Shown here: piece by piece, positions 16,407 to 24,578 of the stretch | How positions within the stretch are numbered: position 1 is the stretch's first letter | Layout of the letters: each line of letters starts with the position of its first letter | Assembly (NCBI RefSeq): GCF_015207265.1 | Contig: NZ_JADEXE010000030.1 | Coordinates: 1 to 37,233, forward strand | Length of the DNA: 37,233 nt | DNA from: Nodosilinea sp. LEGE 07298 | GTDB lineage: Bacteria > Cyanobacteriota > Cyanobacteriia > Phormidesmidales > Phormidesmidaceae | Direction of reading: 5' to 3' | Program-made: the position numbers and the translations under genes | The notes under the pieces: model-generated | What the model saw: only the letters and a program-made list of their open reading frames with translations | Databases searched by the model: none | Told to the model about the DNA's origin: nothing

Positions 16407-17312
16407 TTAGCGTTGCCGAAACTGAGTTGGAGTGACACCCACTAAGCGCTTAAAGCACCGCGTCAGATGGCTCTGATCGCAAAAGCCGACCCTGACGGCA
16501 ATTTCTGCCAGGCTGAGTTCACTGTGGCGCAGCAAAGCCTGAGCCTGCTCTACCCGCCGCTGCAAAATGTATTGATGGGGTGAGATCCCCTCGCTTTGCT
16601 TGAACAAACGAGCAAAGTAAGCTGGACTAATCTGGGCGATCGCTGCTAATTCCACCAGTTTCAAGTCCTGATGCAGATTCGCGTCAACATACTCCTTGAC
16701 CTGATTTCGCTTCGCTTTGGAGAGTCCACTGGCAATGCTAGAAAGTCGGGGCTGAGTCTCACAGTAGTCACGCAACAGATGAATGACTAGCGCAGTTTTC
16801 AGGTTATCCACCAGCAAGGAACTGCCCAGCCCTCCCGATACCACTTCCGCCTTCAGCGCTAAGACCAGGCTTTGAATAAAGCTGTCTGCCGTATCCATAA
16901 ACTGCGGCAGGAGTTGAATGCGATCGGGGTTCACCCAATCTTGCCCCACTTGCTGAAGCAGAGCCGGTTCCAGCGCCAGCACCATGAACTGGGCGTCACT
17001 ATCCCAGCTACAGCGGTGAGAAACGCCAGCGGGAATAATGGCGAGGCCGTCTTGGGGGCGTTCTTCTCGGTGGCGCTGGCTGTCGAGCCAGCGATAGCCA
17101 GTGGGGTTGGCAGCAGCATTGGGGAGGCCGATCGCGATCGCGTGCAGGGTATGCTGATGCTCCGCCGTAGCAAACTTGGGTTGTTGGTATAGCTCTAGAT
17201 GAATGTCGTCCCATCCTGCGCTAGACAACACCGCTGGTCGAGGCAGCAACCCTTCAGCTGGGTTAGCCTCTCGGTGATTAAGCACAGTAATGGACTCTGA
17301 CACGTGCGCCAT
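16407..17312 (-). CDS. AraC-family transcriptional regulator
   Basis: 301 residues. The N-terminal 180 residues are a cupin-like sensor region (EHQHTLHAIAIGLP, DGLAIIPAGVSHRCSW). The last 100 contain the two AraC helix-turn-helices: LKLVELAAIAQISPAYFARLFK, and then LAEIAVRVGFCDQSHLTRCFK followed by VGVTPTQFR. It starts eight bases after the stop of the cupin gene, so the pair are one transcript. A regulator partnered with a small cupin suggests ligand-responsive control of this or the hydrolase gene; the ligand is unknown. Confidence 0.93.
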   Translation of the reverse strand: MAHVSESITVLNHREANPAEGLLPRPAVLSSAGWDDIHLELYQQPKFATAEHQHTLHAIAIGLPNAAANPTGYRWLDSQRHREERPQDGLAIIPAGVSHRCSWDSDAQFMVLALEPALLQQVGQDWVNPDRIQLLPQFMDTADSFIQSLVLALKAEVVSGGLGSSLLVDNLKTALVIHLLRDYCETQPRLSSIASGLSKAKRNQVKEYVDANLHQDLKLVELAAIAQISPAYFARLFKQSEGISPHQYILQRRVEQAQALLRHSELSLAEIAVRVGFCDQSHLTRCFKRLVGVTPTQFRQR

Positions 17313-17320
17313 CCTTTGAA

Positions 17321-17824
17321 CTATTCAGCTGAAGGAGCTTGTTTCATGATCGGAATCTCGGGCTCATCGGCCCAGTAGTCAGTGGCTTCGAACTTGCCAA
17401 CTCCAGGGATAGACCGCGACAGCCATTTATCAGAATCAGGGTAGTAGCAAGCATCATAGGGAAGATTTTCGCCCATCATCAAAATATCGACTGTCTCGTT
17501 GGTGTGATTGTAAAACTGATGGGCCATTCGCTCTCCGCGAGGAAATGAGATGGCGTCACCTTCGTTCACTTCAACGGTAGTCTTGCCGTACCGCAACAGG
17601 GCTTTGCCCTTAAGAATTAGGCAAAATTCGTCTTCATGAACATGGTAATGAAACGGACAGGAAAGGCTTTGTGGTTTGAGTCGTTCAACCACAACTCCAA
17701 TATGACCCTGTCGGCTATTCATTGAGGGCGTCAGCCGTTTAGACCAGCCGGTGTAATGTTCGGAGTGATGGGCCTCTTTCCACTCCAACTCATTCATGTT
17801 CACAATCTTAGGGGTATCTGGCAT
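17321..17824 (-). CDS. Cupin-domain protein
   Basis: A 167-residue single-domain cupin. Motif 1 is CPFHYHVHEDEF, with H59, H61 and E66 as probable metal ligands. Motif 2 is FPRGERMAHQFYNHT, with H102. The C-terminal 45 residues (PGVGKFEATDYWADEPEIP) are conserved in a decayed copy 1.8 kb away. It is probably a cytosolic metal-binding isomerase- or dioxygenase-like protein or a small-molecule binder. It is upstream of the AraC gene in the same operon. The ribosome site is weak (GGA). Confidence 0.85.
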   Translation of the reverse strand: MPDTPKIVNMNELEWKEAHHSEHYTGWSKRLTPSMNSRQGHIGVVVERLKPQSLSCPFHYHVHEDEFCLILKGKALLRYGKTTVEVNEGDAISFPRGERMAHQFYNHTNETVDILMMGENLPYDACYYPDSDKWLSRSIPGVGKFEATDYWADEPEIPIMKQAPSAE

Positions 17825-17886
17825 AAAATTTCCCGATGAAATAGATTAACGATTGCTGTTGCGCTGGTGGGTTGGCCTACTATGAT

Positions 17887-18819
17887 TTATTCGTGGGAAT
17901 TTTCTTGTAGCACTTCCACAGTTGCTATAGCCCTGTACATTCCAGACTGCTCTGCTGATGGCTCAATGGTCAAGGTACCCTGCCACGGTTGGCCAGCTTC
18001 GTCCTCTAATATCCAAACTTTCTTAACGCGGCCATTGGTCTCTTCTCCGTAAGGTCTCCATCCCGCTGATTCCCATTGCGCAGCATAGTGTTGGGCGATC
18101 GCCTCTGCACTCAGTTCAGATTCAATCGTGGCTTCAACTTCCACAAAAGAATATTCATTGGGTTTATTGCCGCTAGCTGAGCTACCTTGCGGAGTGACAA
18201 TAGCCCCCACTGGAGGACTCAGCAACGGCATCGGCGATTCAAAATCTGGCGGCTGAGCACTGGCAAGGTCTGATCGACAGCTTGAATTATTGTCGGGAAC
18301 AGGAGCTAAATTAAGATCTAAGCTGGTAGTGTTGTCTGCCTGAGAAGATGCTAATACAAGAATGCTCTGACTCTTATCTGCGCTGCAAAAAATAAGCTGA
18401 TTATTCAGCTGCGCAGCACTCGGGATAAATCCACCCAGGTCTCCTGCAGTAAGCATGGGCTCCTCCCAACCCTGCGATTCCAGTTGCTGCCTATATTGAG
18501 CGGCCACAGTCTCAGGTGGTTGAGAAACGTCTAGTAAGACCCGATAGAGATCAACATCCAATCCTTTAACGCGGTAGACCATACTGACAAGTACGGTAGC
18601 CTGGTCGGGTAATGGAAGTTGTATGGGAAGGTCGTTGGGCAACTCATAAAGGAGTATTTGTTGGACCTCCAACAAATCTGAATTTAGCAAACGTAAAACA
18701 ATTTCGGCTGGTATAACATCATCATCATTTTTCTGAATCTGTCCTAACACCGGAAGCTGGGTACTGTTAAGCAATGCAGCGGTTAGAGTAAGCGGCACCA
18801 TGAATCGGTCAAGACGCAT
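17887..18819 (-). CDS. Secreted protein of unknown function
   Basis: 310 residues with a signal peptide at 1-27 (MRLDRFMVPLTLTAALL, then PVLGQ). The body has two similar segments, VAAQYRQQLESQGW and IAQHYAAQWESAGW, each in a beta-alpha-beta setting, separated by a Ser/Pro-rich linker, so it is probably a duplicated domain. No catalytic motif was recognised. It most likely acts in the periplasm. The gene stands alone between the two cupin genes on the same strand. Confidence 0.7.
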   Translation of the reverse strand: MRLDRFMVPLTLTAALLNSTQLPVLGQIQKNDDDVIPAEIVLRLLNSDLLEVQQILLYELPNDLPIQLPLPDQATVLVSMVYRVKGLDVDLYRVLLDVSQPPETVAAQYRQQLESQGWEEPMLTAGDLGGFIPSAAQLNNQLIFCSADKSQSILVLASSQADNTTSLDLNLAPVPDNNSSCRSDLASAQPPDFESPMPLLSPPVGAIVTPQGSSASGNKPNEYSFVEVEATIESELSAEAIAQHYAAQWESAGWRPYGEETNGRVKKVWILEDEAGQPWQGTLTIEPSAEQSGMYRAIATVEVLQENSHE

Positions 18820-18839
18820 GAGTCAAACCTCAAAAGCAA

Positions 18840-19229
18840 CTAAAGCGGACGGTTCTGAGTGCCTTCGCCAGGAGTGACAAACAGCATTGAACTGGGAGCA
18901 TTTACCTTAGCCGTGTGCCATACGCCCTGGGGTACAATCGTAAATTCACCGGGCTTGCTCATCTGCACCTTTGTTTCCCCGGAAACTTGCTCTAAGATAA
19001 ATTCAACCTGACCTGAAAGTAAACAAACAAATTCATCTCCGGCAGGATGCATTTCCCAGGTGTCCCAATCTTGGGTAAAGGTATAGTGGGAAATCAGCTG
19101 CTTTTCTTTAAAGTCACCAAATTGTTGTTCTAAATCTTCAAAGAAAGTGGCACTCACCGGAACAGGAATAGCGCTGCCATTTTCATTCATCACAACATAT
19201 GTTGAACTAATGCTAAAAAGTTTGCTCAT
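18840..19229 (-). CDS. Cupin-domain protein (short)
   Basis: 129 residues from ATG at 19229 (MSKLFSISS); an ATG ten codons earlier is possible but adds an atypical leader. Cupin motif 1 is reduced: WEMHPAGDEFVCLLSG keeps H and E. Motif 2 is IVPQGVWHTAKV. This form is common in small single-domain cupins that bind metal or a sugar/organic acid. It is 20 bases upstream of the secreted-protein gene, so they probably share a transcript. It is not a close relative of the cupin at 17321. Confidence 0.8.
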   Translation of the reverse strand: MSKLFSISSTYVVMNENGSAIPVPVSATFFEDLEQQFGDFKEKQLISHYTFTQDWDTWEMHPAGDEFVCLLSGQVEFILEQVSGETKVQMSKPGEFTIVPQGVWHTAKVNAPSSMLFVTPGEGTQNRPL

Positions 19230-19275
19230 AGTTGAATCACAAAACGACGAAACGATCATTTAAGCGGAGTTCAGT

Positions 19276-19490
19276 TTACAGATTCTGTTTCAGAATTGGA
19301 AACTCTGACTCATCAGTCCAGTAATCAGTACTTTCAAACTTGCCAACGCCACCACTAGAGAGTGATATCCACTTGATAGAAATAGGTTAATAGGAGACTT
19401 CATGAAGCAAATTCTCCGACACTATCAAAATATCGACTGTTTCATCAGTGTGATCATAAAATCAATGGACTACCCACTAAAATAGTTATA
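19276..19490 (-). pseudogene. Decayed C-terminal half of a cupin gene
   Basis: Translating the minus strand in one frame gives HTDETVDIL and, further on, GGVGKFESTDYWTDESEFP, aligning with HTNETVDIL and PGVGKFEATDYWADEPEIP of the intact cupin at 17321. Two in-frame stops (TGA and TAA) interrupt it, where the intact copy has Gln and Tyr. The N-terminal half is gone beyond about 19490. It ends with its own TAA at 19276, 17 bases before the next cupin frame begins. This is a true gene remnant, not a reading artefact. Confidence 0.85.
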
Positions 19491-19541
19491 TCCTGCACAT
19501 CCCTCGAAAAATGGAGCAATTTGTTTCCGAATGAGTAGTCT

Positions 19542-20129
19542 TTATCCACCAAGTTGCCGTCGACGTTGAGGACGTCGGAAAAAGAAATAGATAAGAGCAC
19601 CAATACCATTAGCAAACAGTATAATCAAAATCCAAACAACCTTGGTGTTACCAACATTCGCTTCTTGGGTTGCGCAGTCAATCAGCATCCAGATCCAAAA
19701 TACGAAACCAGCCAGAGCAATAACGCCAGGCACTAGAAACCAGGCTAAGCCAAATGGGTATAATAAAACCGAATCATACGAATCTACAGAAATATCAACC
19801 TGATTTTGATTTAAGCTATCGACCAGATTTGGATCACTGGGGGAGATGTCAACTAAAAATTGTTCACCTTTTTTGTTGGTAGCAATTGCTTGGCTGCGAT
19901 CGTTTTTGATAGAGACAGACTCTATTTGACCTTGTTCGGCAGCCTGTATTAACTGATCCTGATTCCAGGCATTATCTTCTGTTTTTTTGGCACACGAAGT
20001 AGTCAGCAAAGTGGCTATCAAAAGACCTAGGAATAAGAACAGAGCCCAACGTTTAGCTTGTTTATTAGCGCTGACATACAGGATTTTATTAGATCTCAAA
20101 ACCCTCATTTTGCTTAAATCTGCGTTCAT
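19542..20129 (-). CDS. Membrane protein: FtsH N-terminal-like domain fused to PLDc_N helices
   Basis: 195 residues. A first membrane helix (about 27-45) ends at TTSC, a weak lipobox. Residues about 54-115 (LIQAAEQGQIESVSI and then PNLVDSLNQNQVDISV) match the periplasmic N-terminal domain of FtsH. Two helices follow: about 122-152, and 163-185 with the PLDc_N wording (WMLIDCATQE, then NGIGALIYFFFRRPQRR). The AAA+ and zinc-protease domains of FtsH are absent. It could modulate an FtsH complex or be an independent envelope protein. It is AT-rich compared with its neighbours. Confidence 0.75.
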   Translation of the reverse strand: MNADLSKMRVLRSNKILYVSANKQAKRWALFLFLGLLIATLLTTSCAKKTEDNAWNQDQLIQAAEQGQIESVSIKNDRSQAIATNKKGEQFLVDISPSDPNLVDSLNQNQVDISVDSYDSVLLYPFGLAWFLVPGVIALAGFVFWIWMLIDCATQEANVGNTKVVWILIILFANGIGALIYFFFRRPQRRRQLGG

Positions 20130-20315
20130 GTCAAACTTTTCTCGTCTAGCCAGAATAAATTTTCTCTAATCAACCGTTTTCTAAGCAAAAGGATGAGATT
20201 TGATGTGAGATCGCAATCATAGTCTCAATCATCGCCAAAACTTAGATAAGGAATCAGTTTCATAATGCTCTCCTTATGCTTAATAAAGGATCGGGGGAGA
20301 GAATGCTCAACGTAG

Positions 20316-20343
20316 TCGCAGCTTCTTAGGGAGTAAGCTGCGA
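20316..20343. repeat. Hairpin, nine-base arms
   Basis: TCGCAGCTT and AAGCTGCGA pair perfectly around a ten-base loop. It lies in non-coding DNA with no U-run; function unknown. Confidence 0.45.
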
Positions 20344-20479
20344 TCGCTCTTGCAGATTTGACGATGCAGATTGCTAACCACGAAACTGATTCAATTGTAC
20401 CAATTCAGCAGATTCTCTGGCGAAAGAAATCTAACGTAAGGTAAAAACAGGCCAGGTGAATTTCGAACTTAGCGCCGAA

Positions 20480-20615
20480 GCGAGAGGGTAAACGCAGTGC
20501 TATGGTCAGAGCTGTAGCGGTTCGAATATGGTTCCAGAAGGTCTATTGAGTCAGGTAATATATCCACAAGCTGGCGGCTTCAGAACCCGAATTCACTGAT
20601 GGGTGAGCAGGGTAT
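20480..20615 (-). pseudogene. Remnant of a DUF1772-family gene
   Basis: The minus strand reads LWIYYLTQ, a stop, then TFWNHIRTATALTIAL. This aligns with LWANYLTNWMFWNHVRTLAAF near the C-terminus of the intact DUF1772 protein at 33533. Upstream, AHPSVNSGSEAAS matches its ANPNSPEGAN. Only the last third survives and there is an in-frame stop. It lies directly past the stop of the PhyH gene, whose insertion may have removed the rest. Confidence 0.75.
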
Positions 20616-20660
20616 ATTCGTCGAATCGGCGCTACTCTAGCTGGGCTGATGAGCCGACCC

Positions 20661-21464
20661 TCAGCTATTTTCGTTACCTGATGTTCCCAAAGCGTTGCGA
20701 ATAGCTCGCTCAACGGGAACGTAGAAGGAGGGCGATTTACCCGTAAGCTCAAATGGTCTAGCTGCAAAAAGAGGTGGTTGAGCCATGAATCGAGGTTGAG
20801 ATTCGCGGTTGATCTGAGCAGCATGAACCAGGAACGGATGGCAAAGGTAGACTGTCCCTGCTTCCCCTGTGGCGAGTACTTCAGGACACAGCGCTGTAGA
20901 ACTCAGTTGGGCGCTCAGCTCGGCAAACGATAAACCTTCTTCTCCGGCAGGTACGAGAATGCGAGCTACTTCACGATGCGAGCTAGCTCGCATTCGGGTG
21001 GGGGCACACTGCTCACCTACATCTGAAAACAGGAGCAGCATTAAAAGAGCGCGATCGCGAGAATAAATGTTGATTCGGTACGACAAAAAATCGTTAGGGT
21101 CCGAGTCTTTACCCGCAAAGCTAGCATCTACATGCCAGCCTGTATCGCCAGTGTCTTCGTTCGCCGGAAATCGCACCGGGAAAGACCCTAAACTGCGCCT
21201 CGGCTTCCAGTTTCCTTCACCCACCAGTTGATCGAAAGCCCGATGCAGTTGGGGGGTGTTAGCGGCCTCTACAAACGGTGGCTGAGCATATTCCCCCAGC
21301 CAAACAACGGGCTTCTGCCAGGTCGATTTGTCTTCAGGATCGCAGCCAATATCGGCCCAAAGAATCTCCCGGCAATGGTCGGCGAGTTGACGAGAGAACG
21401 CCTGCTCAACCTTGACGTATCCATCGTTGATGAATTGTTTAACTTGCTGATTTGTTAGGCTCAT
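20661..21464 (-). CDS. Phytanoyl-CoA dioxygenase (PhyH) family Fe(II)/2-oxoglutarate enzyme
   Basis: 267 residues. The iron site shows H111-x-D113 in GWHVDASF and a distal His in CHPFLVHAA (probably H214). R225 in QPRFMAQ likely binds 2-oxoglutarate. The family hydroxylates or halogenates small molecules, often in secondary metabolism, and the substrate here is unknown. Length is normal. It is cytosolic. It is 36 bases downstream of the YciI gene on the same strand, so the two may be co-transcribed. Confidence 0.88.
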   Translation of the reverse strand: MSLTNQQVKQFINDGYVKVEQAFSRQLADHCREILWADIGCDPEDKSTWQKPVVWLGEYAQPPFVEAANTPQLHRAFDQLVGEGNWKPRRSLGSFPVRFPANEDTGDTGWHVDASFAGKDSDPNDFLSYRINIYSRDRALLMLLLFSDVGEQCAPTRMRASSHREVARILVPAGEEGLSFAELSAQLSSTALCPEVLATGEAGTVYLCHPFLVHAAQINRESQPRFMAQPPLFAARPFELTGKSPSFYVPVERAIRNALGTSGNENS

Positions 21465-21500
21465 TGATTAATGTCATGGTCAAAGGTTAACCGTTCTGCT

Positions 21501-21917
21501 TTAACTCTGCTTTTCCATCTCGACCCGTAGGCGGTTTTCCTGTTCCCGCAGTTTTGGTGTAAAAGCTTCGCCGAAGTCTTCATCGGCAAAAATAGGACGA
21601 ATTTCAACTTCGCCGTCCTGAAAAGGGCTGCGCTTGATCCAGGCGATCGCGTCTGCCATCGACGGCACCTGCCAAATCCAGAAGCCAGCCACCAGTTCTT
21701 TGGTTTCGGTGAAGGGGCCATCCGTAACCGTGCGATTTTTGCCGGAAAACTGCACCCGTACTCCCTTAGAACTGGGATGTAGTCCTTCACCAGCCAGCAT
21801 TATTCCGGCGTTAACCAGTTCTTCGTTGAACTGGCCCATTTCGGCCAGCATGTCTTCGGTGGGCATCACTCCCGCTTCAGAGTCGGAGGTGGCTTTGACG
21901 AGAACCATAACTTTCAT
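21501..21917 (-). CDS. YciI-family (DGPF) protein
   Basis: A 138-residue ferredoxin-like-fold protein with the family signature VTDGPFTETKELVAGFWIW and MKVMVLVKA at the N-terminus. GGAG seven bases before the ATG supports the start. YciI/DGPF proteins are small and often encoded beside ECF sigma factors or VOC genes; activity is largely unknown. Here it precedes the PhyH dioxygenase. Confidence 0.9.
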   Translation of the reverse strand: MKVMVLVKATSDSEAGVMPTEDMLAEMGQFNEELVNAGIMLAGEGLHPSSKGVRVQFSGKNRTVTDGPFTETKELVAGFWIWQVPSMADAIAWIKRSPFQDGEVEIRPIFADEDFGEAFTPKLREQENRLRVEMEKQS

Positions 21918-22060
21918 GGTGAAATCTCCGGTTGAATGATTGTTGGTGCTTAGCGCCAGAGTGAATAGAGTTTCAACCCTGGCTCTATGGGTTAGTCGAA
22001 TAGAGAACGTCTAAATCGACGGGTCAGTTGACTTTTTAGGTACAAAAATTCAAAAATTGT

Positions 22061-22798
22061 TCAGTCGTCAAGTGGCTCAACTCCCAGTCGCTCAAGTCGT
22101 GCTAGGCCGTCCTTCATGGCGTTTAGCACTTCGGGCGAGTGCCCCTGCCAGTCCGTGATCTCGCCTGTAACCCGCAGCGGCGCGCGCGATCGGAATGACT
22201 TGGTCGGATTGCCCCGAAACTTCTGATTGGTCAGGTTGGGGTCTTCTTCAATCGGGCCAGTCGGTTCTACAATGTAAATTCTGTCAGGACCTTCACCGAC
22301 AGCTAGCTCCGCTCCCCACGTGGCGGCATCCAACGTGCGGGTGAAATAGACGTGGGGTGTTGTTCTGGCCTGATTGCCGAAGTTCGGGGTGTGGCCTGGC
22401 TTAATTAAATCGCCTGGCTTTAGATCAGCCCGAGTGCCGTGGTAAAGCGGCCAATCCGTGACCTCGCCTGTGACCCGCAACGGCTCACGTGAGCGGTATA
22501 ACATCGACGGATGTCCTGGAGACTGGTGATCCGGCAGGTCGGAGGTATCTTCAATCGGGCCAGTCGGCTCTACTCTGTACACTCTGCCCAAACCGTCGCC
22601 GATCGCTAGTTCTGCCTCCCAGATAGCTGCATCCAGATTGGGGGACAGGTAGACATAGGGTGTTATTTTGTCCCGCTCACCAACGTCTGGAGAATGGCTG
22701 GGCTTGATCAGATCGCCTGGTTTCAGCTCAGTACGGGTGCCATGGTAAAACCGCTGCGTCTGCAAGTTGTTTGTAGCGTTAAGAATGCCTGGGTTCAT
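22061..22798 (-). CDS. Tandem rifampin ADP-ribosyltransferase (two Arr domains)
   Basis: 245 residues: a 16-residue leader, Arr domain 1 at 17-116, domain 2 at 118-217 and a short tail. Each domain carries YHGTR, LKPGDLIKP, a central VY with LDAAxW and AELA, VEPTGPIE, and a PLRVTGE...TDW end. By eye, 58 of 100 aligned positions are identical with no gaps. Arr transfers ADP-ribose from NAD to rifampin, and known enzymes are single domains of about 140 residues. Domain 2 keeps the usual EEDPNLT acidic loop. In domain 1 that loop is EDTSDLPDHQ, so its activity is doubtful. The substrate may not be rifampin. The start has no strong ribosome site. Confidence 0.9.
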   Translation of the reverse strand: MNPGILNATNNLQTQRFYHGTRTELKPGDLIKPSHSPDVGERDKITPYVYLSPNLDAAIWEAELAIGDGLGRVYRVEPTGPIEDTSDLPDHQSPGHPSMLYRSREPLRVTGEVTDWPLYHGTRADLKPGDLIKPGHTPNFGNQARTTPHVYFTRTLDAATWGAELAVGEGPDRIYIVEPTGPIEEDPNLTNQKFRGNPTKSFRSRAPLRVTGEITDWQGHSPEVLNAMKDGLARLERLGVEPLDD

Positions 22799-22847
22799 GT
22801 CTGTATTTTTCTATGTTTGTGATGTGGCAGTGCCCAGAAATTAAGAA

Positions 22848-23237
22848 TTAACGTTCCTGCCGAGCATAGCTGACCGTCAACATTTCCCATTGGTGTCCAT
22901 CTGGCTCGTTCCAGTAGATCAGACGGCCTCCAAACTCTGTGTTGACCTGCATATCCATGCTTCCTCTCAACATACTCCGGTACTCGATTCCAGCCGCTTT
23001 GATTCGTTCAAGAATGGCATCAAACTCGGCTTCGGTGACCCGGAAGCAAAAGTGATAGATAGGGAAATCTTCTTCCGTTTCTTGGAAGTCAAGCGTTAGC
23101 CCACAATTTATGTAGACAGGTGAAAATGGACCAACACTTTTCTCTGCCCACGCAACCCCAAGGAGTTCTGACAAGAGCTTGGCCGACTTCACTTGACTGC
23201 GAGAAGGAACGATCGTGTGATCAAGTTCTATGGTCAT
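22848..23237 (-). CDS. VOC-superfamily (glyoxalase-fold) protein
   Basis: 129 residues. Start at ATG 23237 because AGGAG lies seven bases upstream; the ATG at 23243 would sit one base from it. It shows the paired beta-alpha-beta-beta-beta layout with LDHTIVPS at the front, YHFCFRV in the middle and YWNEPDGHQWEMLT at the end, which carries the glutamate ligand. VOC proteins include glyoxalases, dioxygenases and antibiotic-binding proteins. The specific role is not evident. It is 49 bases upstream of the Arr-Arr gene on the same strand. Confidence 0.85.
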   Translation of the reverse strand: MTIELDHTIVPSRSQVKSAKLLSELLGVAWAEKSVGPFSPVYINCGLTLDFQETEEDFPIYHFCFRVTEAEFDAILERIKAAGIEYRSMLRGSMDMQVNTEFGGRLIYWNEPDGHQWEMLTVSYARQER

Positions 23238-23353
23238 CAGCATTCTCCTGAGTCTGTATAAACCTTGAATGATTGTTTGAGTGCTTCAGTTTTGGTGCTC
23301 ATAGGACTCCTTTTAGGTCGAAAGTTGTGAGGTTCAGGTCAGTCATTTTCGTC

Positions 23354-24022
23354 TCACCACATCTCATTCGCGATCTTTTGGCGTCGAGCCAGTTCCTGCT
23401 CATTCAGTTCTTCATTGCCCACGGTTCCAGGCCGGATATCGCCATTGGGTTCATAGGTGCTCATCACCACGCCCGTGGTCGAAACTTGAGAGCGCACGAG
23501 CCGCAGCGCAAAGGGATGGGCCGTCTCGCCAAAGAGGCGCTTGCCCTGCCCGAGCACCACTGGAAACGTCCAGACGTTGTACTCGTCTATCAGGGTTGCG
23601 GGCTGCAGCGTTTGAATCAACTGGCTGCTGCCGATAATTTGCAGGTCAGGGCCAGGTTGGGCTTTGAGCGCAATGATGGCCGAGACGACATCGCCAGAGA
23701 GCAGGGTCGAGTTGTGCCAGTGGAGCGTCGTCAATGTGCTCGACGCTACGTACTTTTTGGTGGCATTGAATGTCTTTGCGATCGCATTGTCATCGGGCTG
23801 GTAGGGCCAGTACGCCTCGAAAATTTCATAGGTTCTACGACCGAGCACCAGTTCTCGATCGGTACCGTCAAATCCTGATGCTGAGAGGTCCATGCCCTCG
23901 TCAAAGAAATTGGACATCCAGCCGCCCAGGGTAAACCCGCCCGTCGGGTCTTCTTCCGGTCCGCCGGGAGCTTGCATAATGCCGTCGAGCGACATAAACG
24001 TAGATACAATCAGCCTTCTCAT
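23354..24022 (-). CDS. Dihydrofolate reductase-like (RibD C-terminal) family protein
   Basis: 222 residues starting RRLIVSTFMSLDGIMQAPGG, the hallmark of YyaP/YwjB-type proteins. LVLGRRTYEIF and a later IIGSSQLIQTL, VVLGQGKRLF complete the NADPH-binding reductase fold. Members are pteridine-like reductases of mostly unknown substrate. A polar 25-residue tail follows the fold. It lies next to VOC genes, a combination often seen in accessory clusters. Confidence 0.88.
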   Translation of the reverse strand: MRRLIVSTFMSLDGIMQAPGGPEEDPTGGFTLGGWMSNFFDEGMDLSASGFDGTDRELVLGRRTYEIFEAYWPYQPDDNAIAKTFNATKKYVASSTLTTLHWHNSTLLSGDVVSAIIALKAQPGPDLQIIGSSQLIQTLQPATLIDEYNVWTFPVVLGQGKRLFGETAHPFALRLVRSQVSTTGVVMSTYEPNGDIRPGTVGNEELNEQELARRQKIANEMW

Positions 24023-24071
24023 GGGAGCACTCCCGTCATTCCTAAAACGATTCGCAAATTAACCCAACGGC

Positions 24072-24500
24072 CTAGAACGTGATGCGTACGGCAGGTGTGC
24101 TGCGATTCGCTTCGCCGTGGTAAACAGCTTCAATGTTGTTACCGTCGGGATCTAGAACAAAGGCGGCGTAGTAGCCTGGGTGGTACTGGCGCTCTCCAGG
24201 TGCGCCGTTATCCCGACCGCCGTGAGCCAGAGCCGCTTGATAAAACGCGTCCACTATGGCGCGATCGCGGGCCTGAAATGCTAAGTGATGGCGTCCGGTG
24301 AGCATCCCCTGCGCAGCTTCACTGTTGGACGTTGAAACGAACAACTCATCCGCCCAGAAGAATCCATCACCGGTACCGCCCATCGGGACATGCAGGGCAT
24401 CGAAGATCGCTGTGTAGAATGTCTGGCTGGCGGCAAGGTCTTGCACGACTAGCTGAATGTGGTCGATCAAACGACCGCGATATACTTCCTGCGCTTCCAT
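24072..24500 (-). CDS. VOC-superfamily protein
   Basis: 142 residues from ATG at 24500, preceded by AGGAACA; an upstream ATG at 24560 gives an unlikely Met-rich leader. VOC fold with IDHIQLVVQDL at the start, RHHLAFQA in the centre and FVLDPDGNNIEAVYHG at the end. The C-terminal half closely matches the VOC protein at 29588 (DNGAPG, YHP, YYAAFVLDPDG), so these are paralogues. Function unassigned; likely cytosolic metal-binding. Confidence 0.87.
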   Translation of the reverse strand: MEAQEVYRGRLIDHIQLVVQDLAASQTFYTAIFDALHVPMGGTGDGFFWADELFVSTSNSEAAQGMLTGRHHLAFQARDRAIVDAFYQAALAHGGRDNGAPGERQYHPGYYAAFVLDPDGNNIEAVYHGEANRSTPAVRITF

Positions 24501-24578
24501 AGCTTGTTCCTGTCGATTACAGCTGCCAGAGACCGTGATCATGGCTCTCTTGAAGAACAATTGCGGTTTGCATTCCGG

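Larger units (their letters stand above)
20130..20660. other. Intergenic region with a hairpin and a DUF1772 remnant
   Basis: About 530 bases. It carries the promoter region of the FtsH-like fusion gene, a 9-bp-stem hairpin at 20316-20343 overlapping a HIP1 site, and the decayed DUF1772 fragment near 20480-20615 just past the dioxygenase stop. Nothing else was recognised. Confidence 0.5.

Noticed and set aside
20517..20530. GGTTCGAA resembling a tRNA T-loop
   Set aside because: No cloverleaf around it; the bases belong to the DUF1772 remnant and recur in the intact gene near 33598.
20543..20824. A 93-codon minus-strand frame overlapping the dioxygenase gene
   Set aside because: Most of it is out of frame with the PhyH coding sequence; only its last part reflects the DUF1772 remnant.
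23273..23878. A 201-codon plus-strand frame
   Set aside because: Antisense to the DHFR/RibD-like gene, which has clear family motifs; the frame has no recognisable domain.
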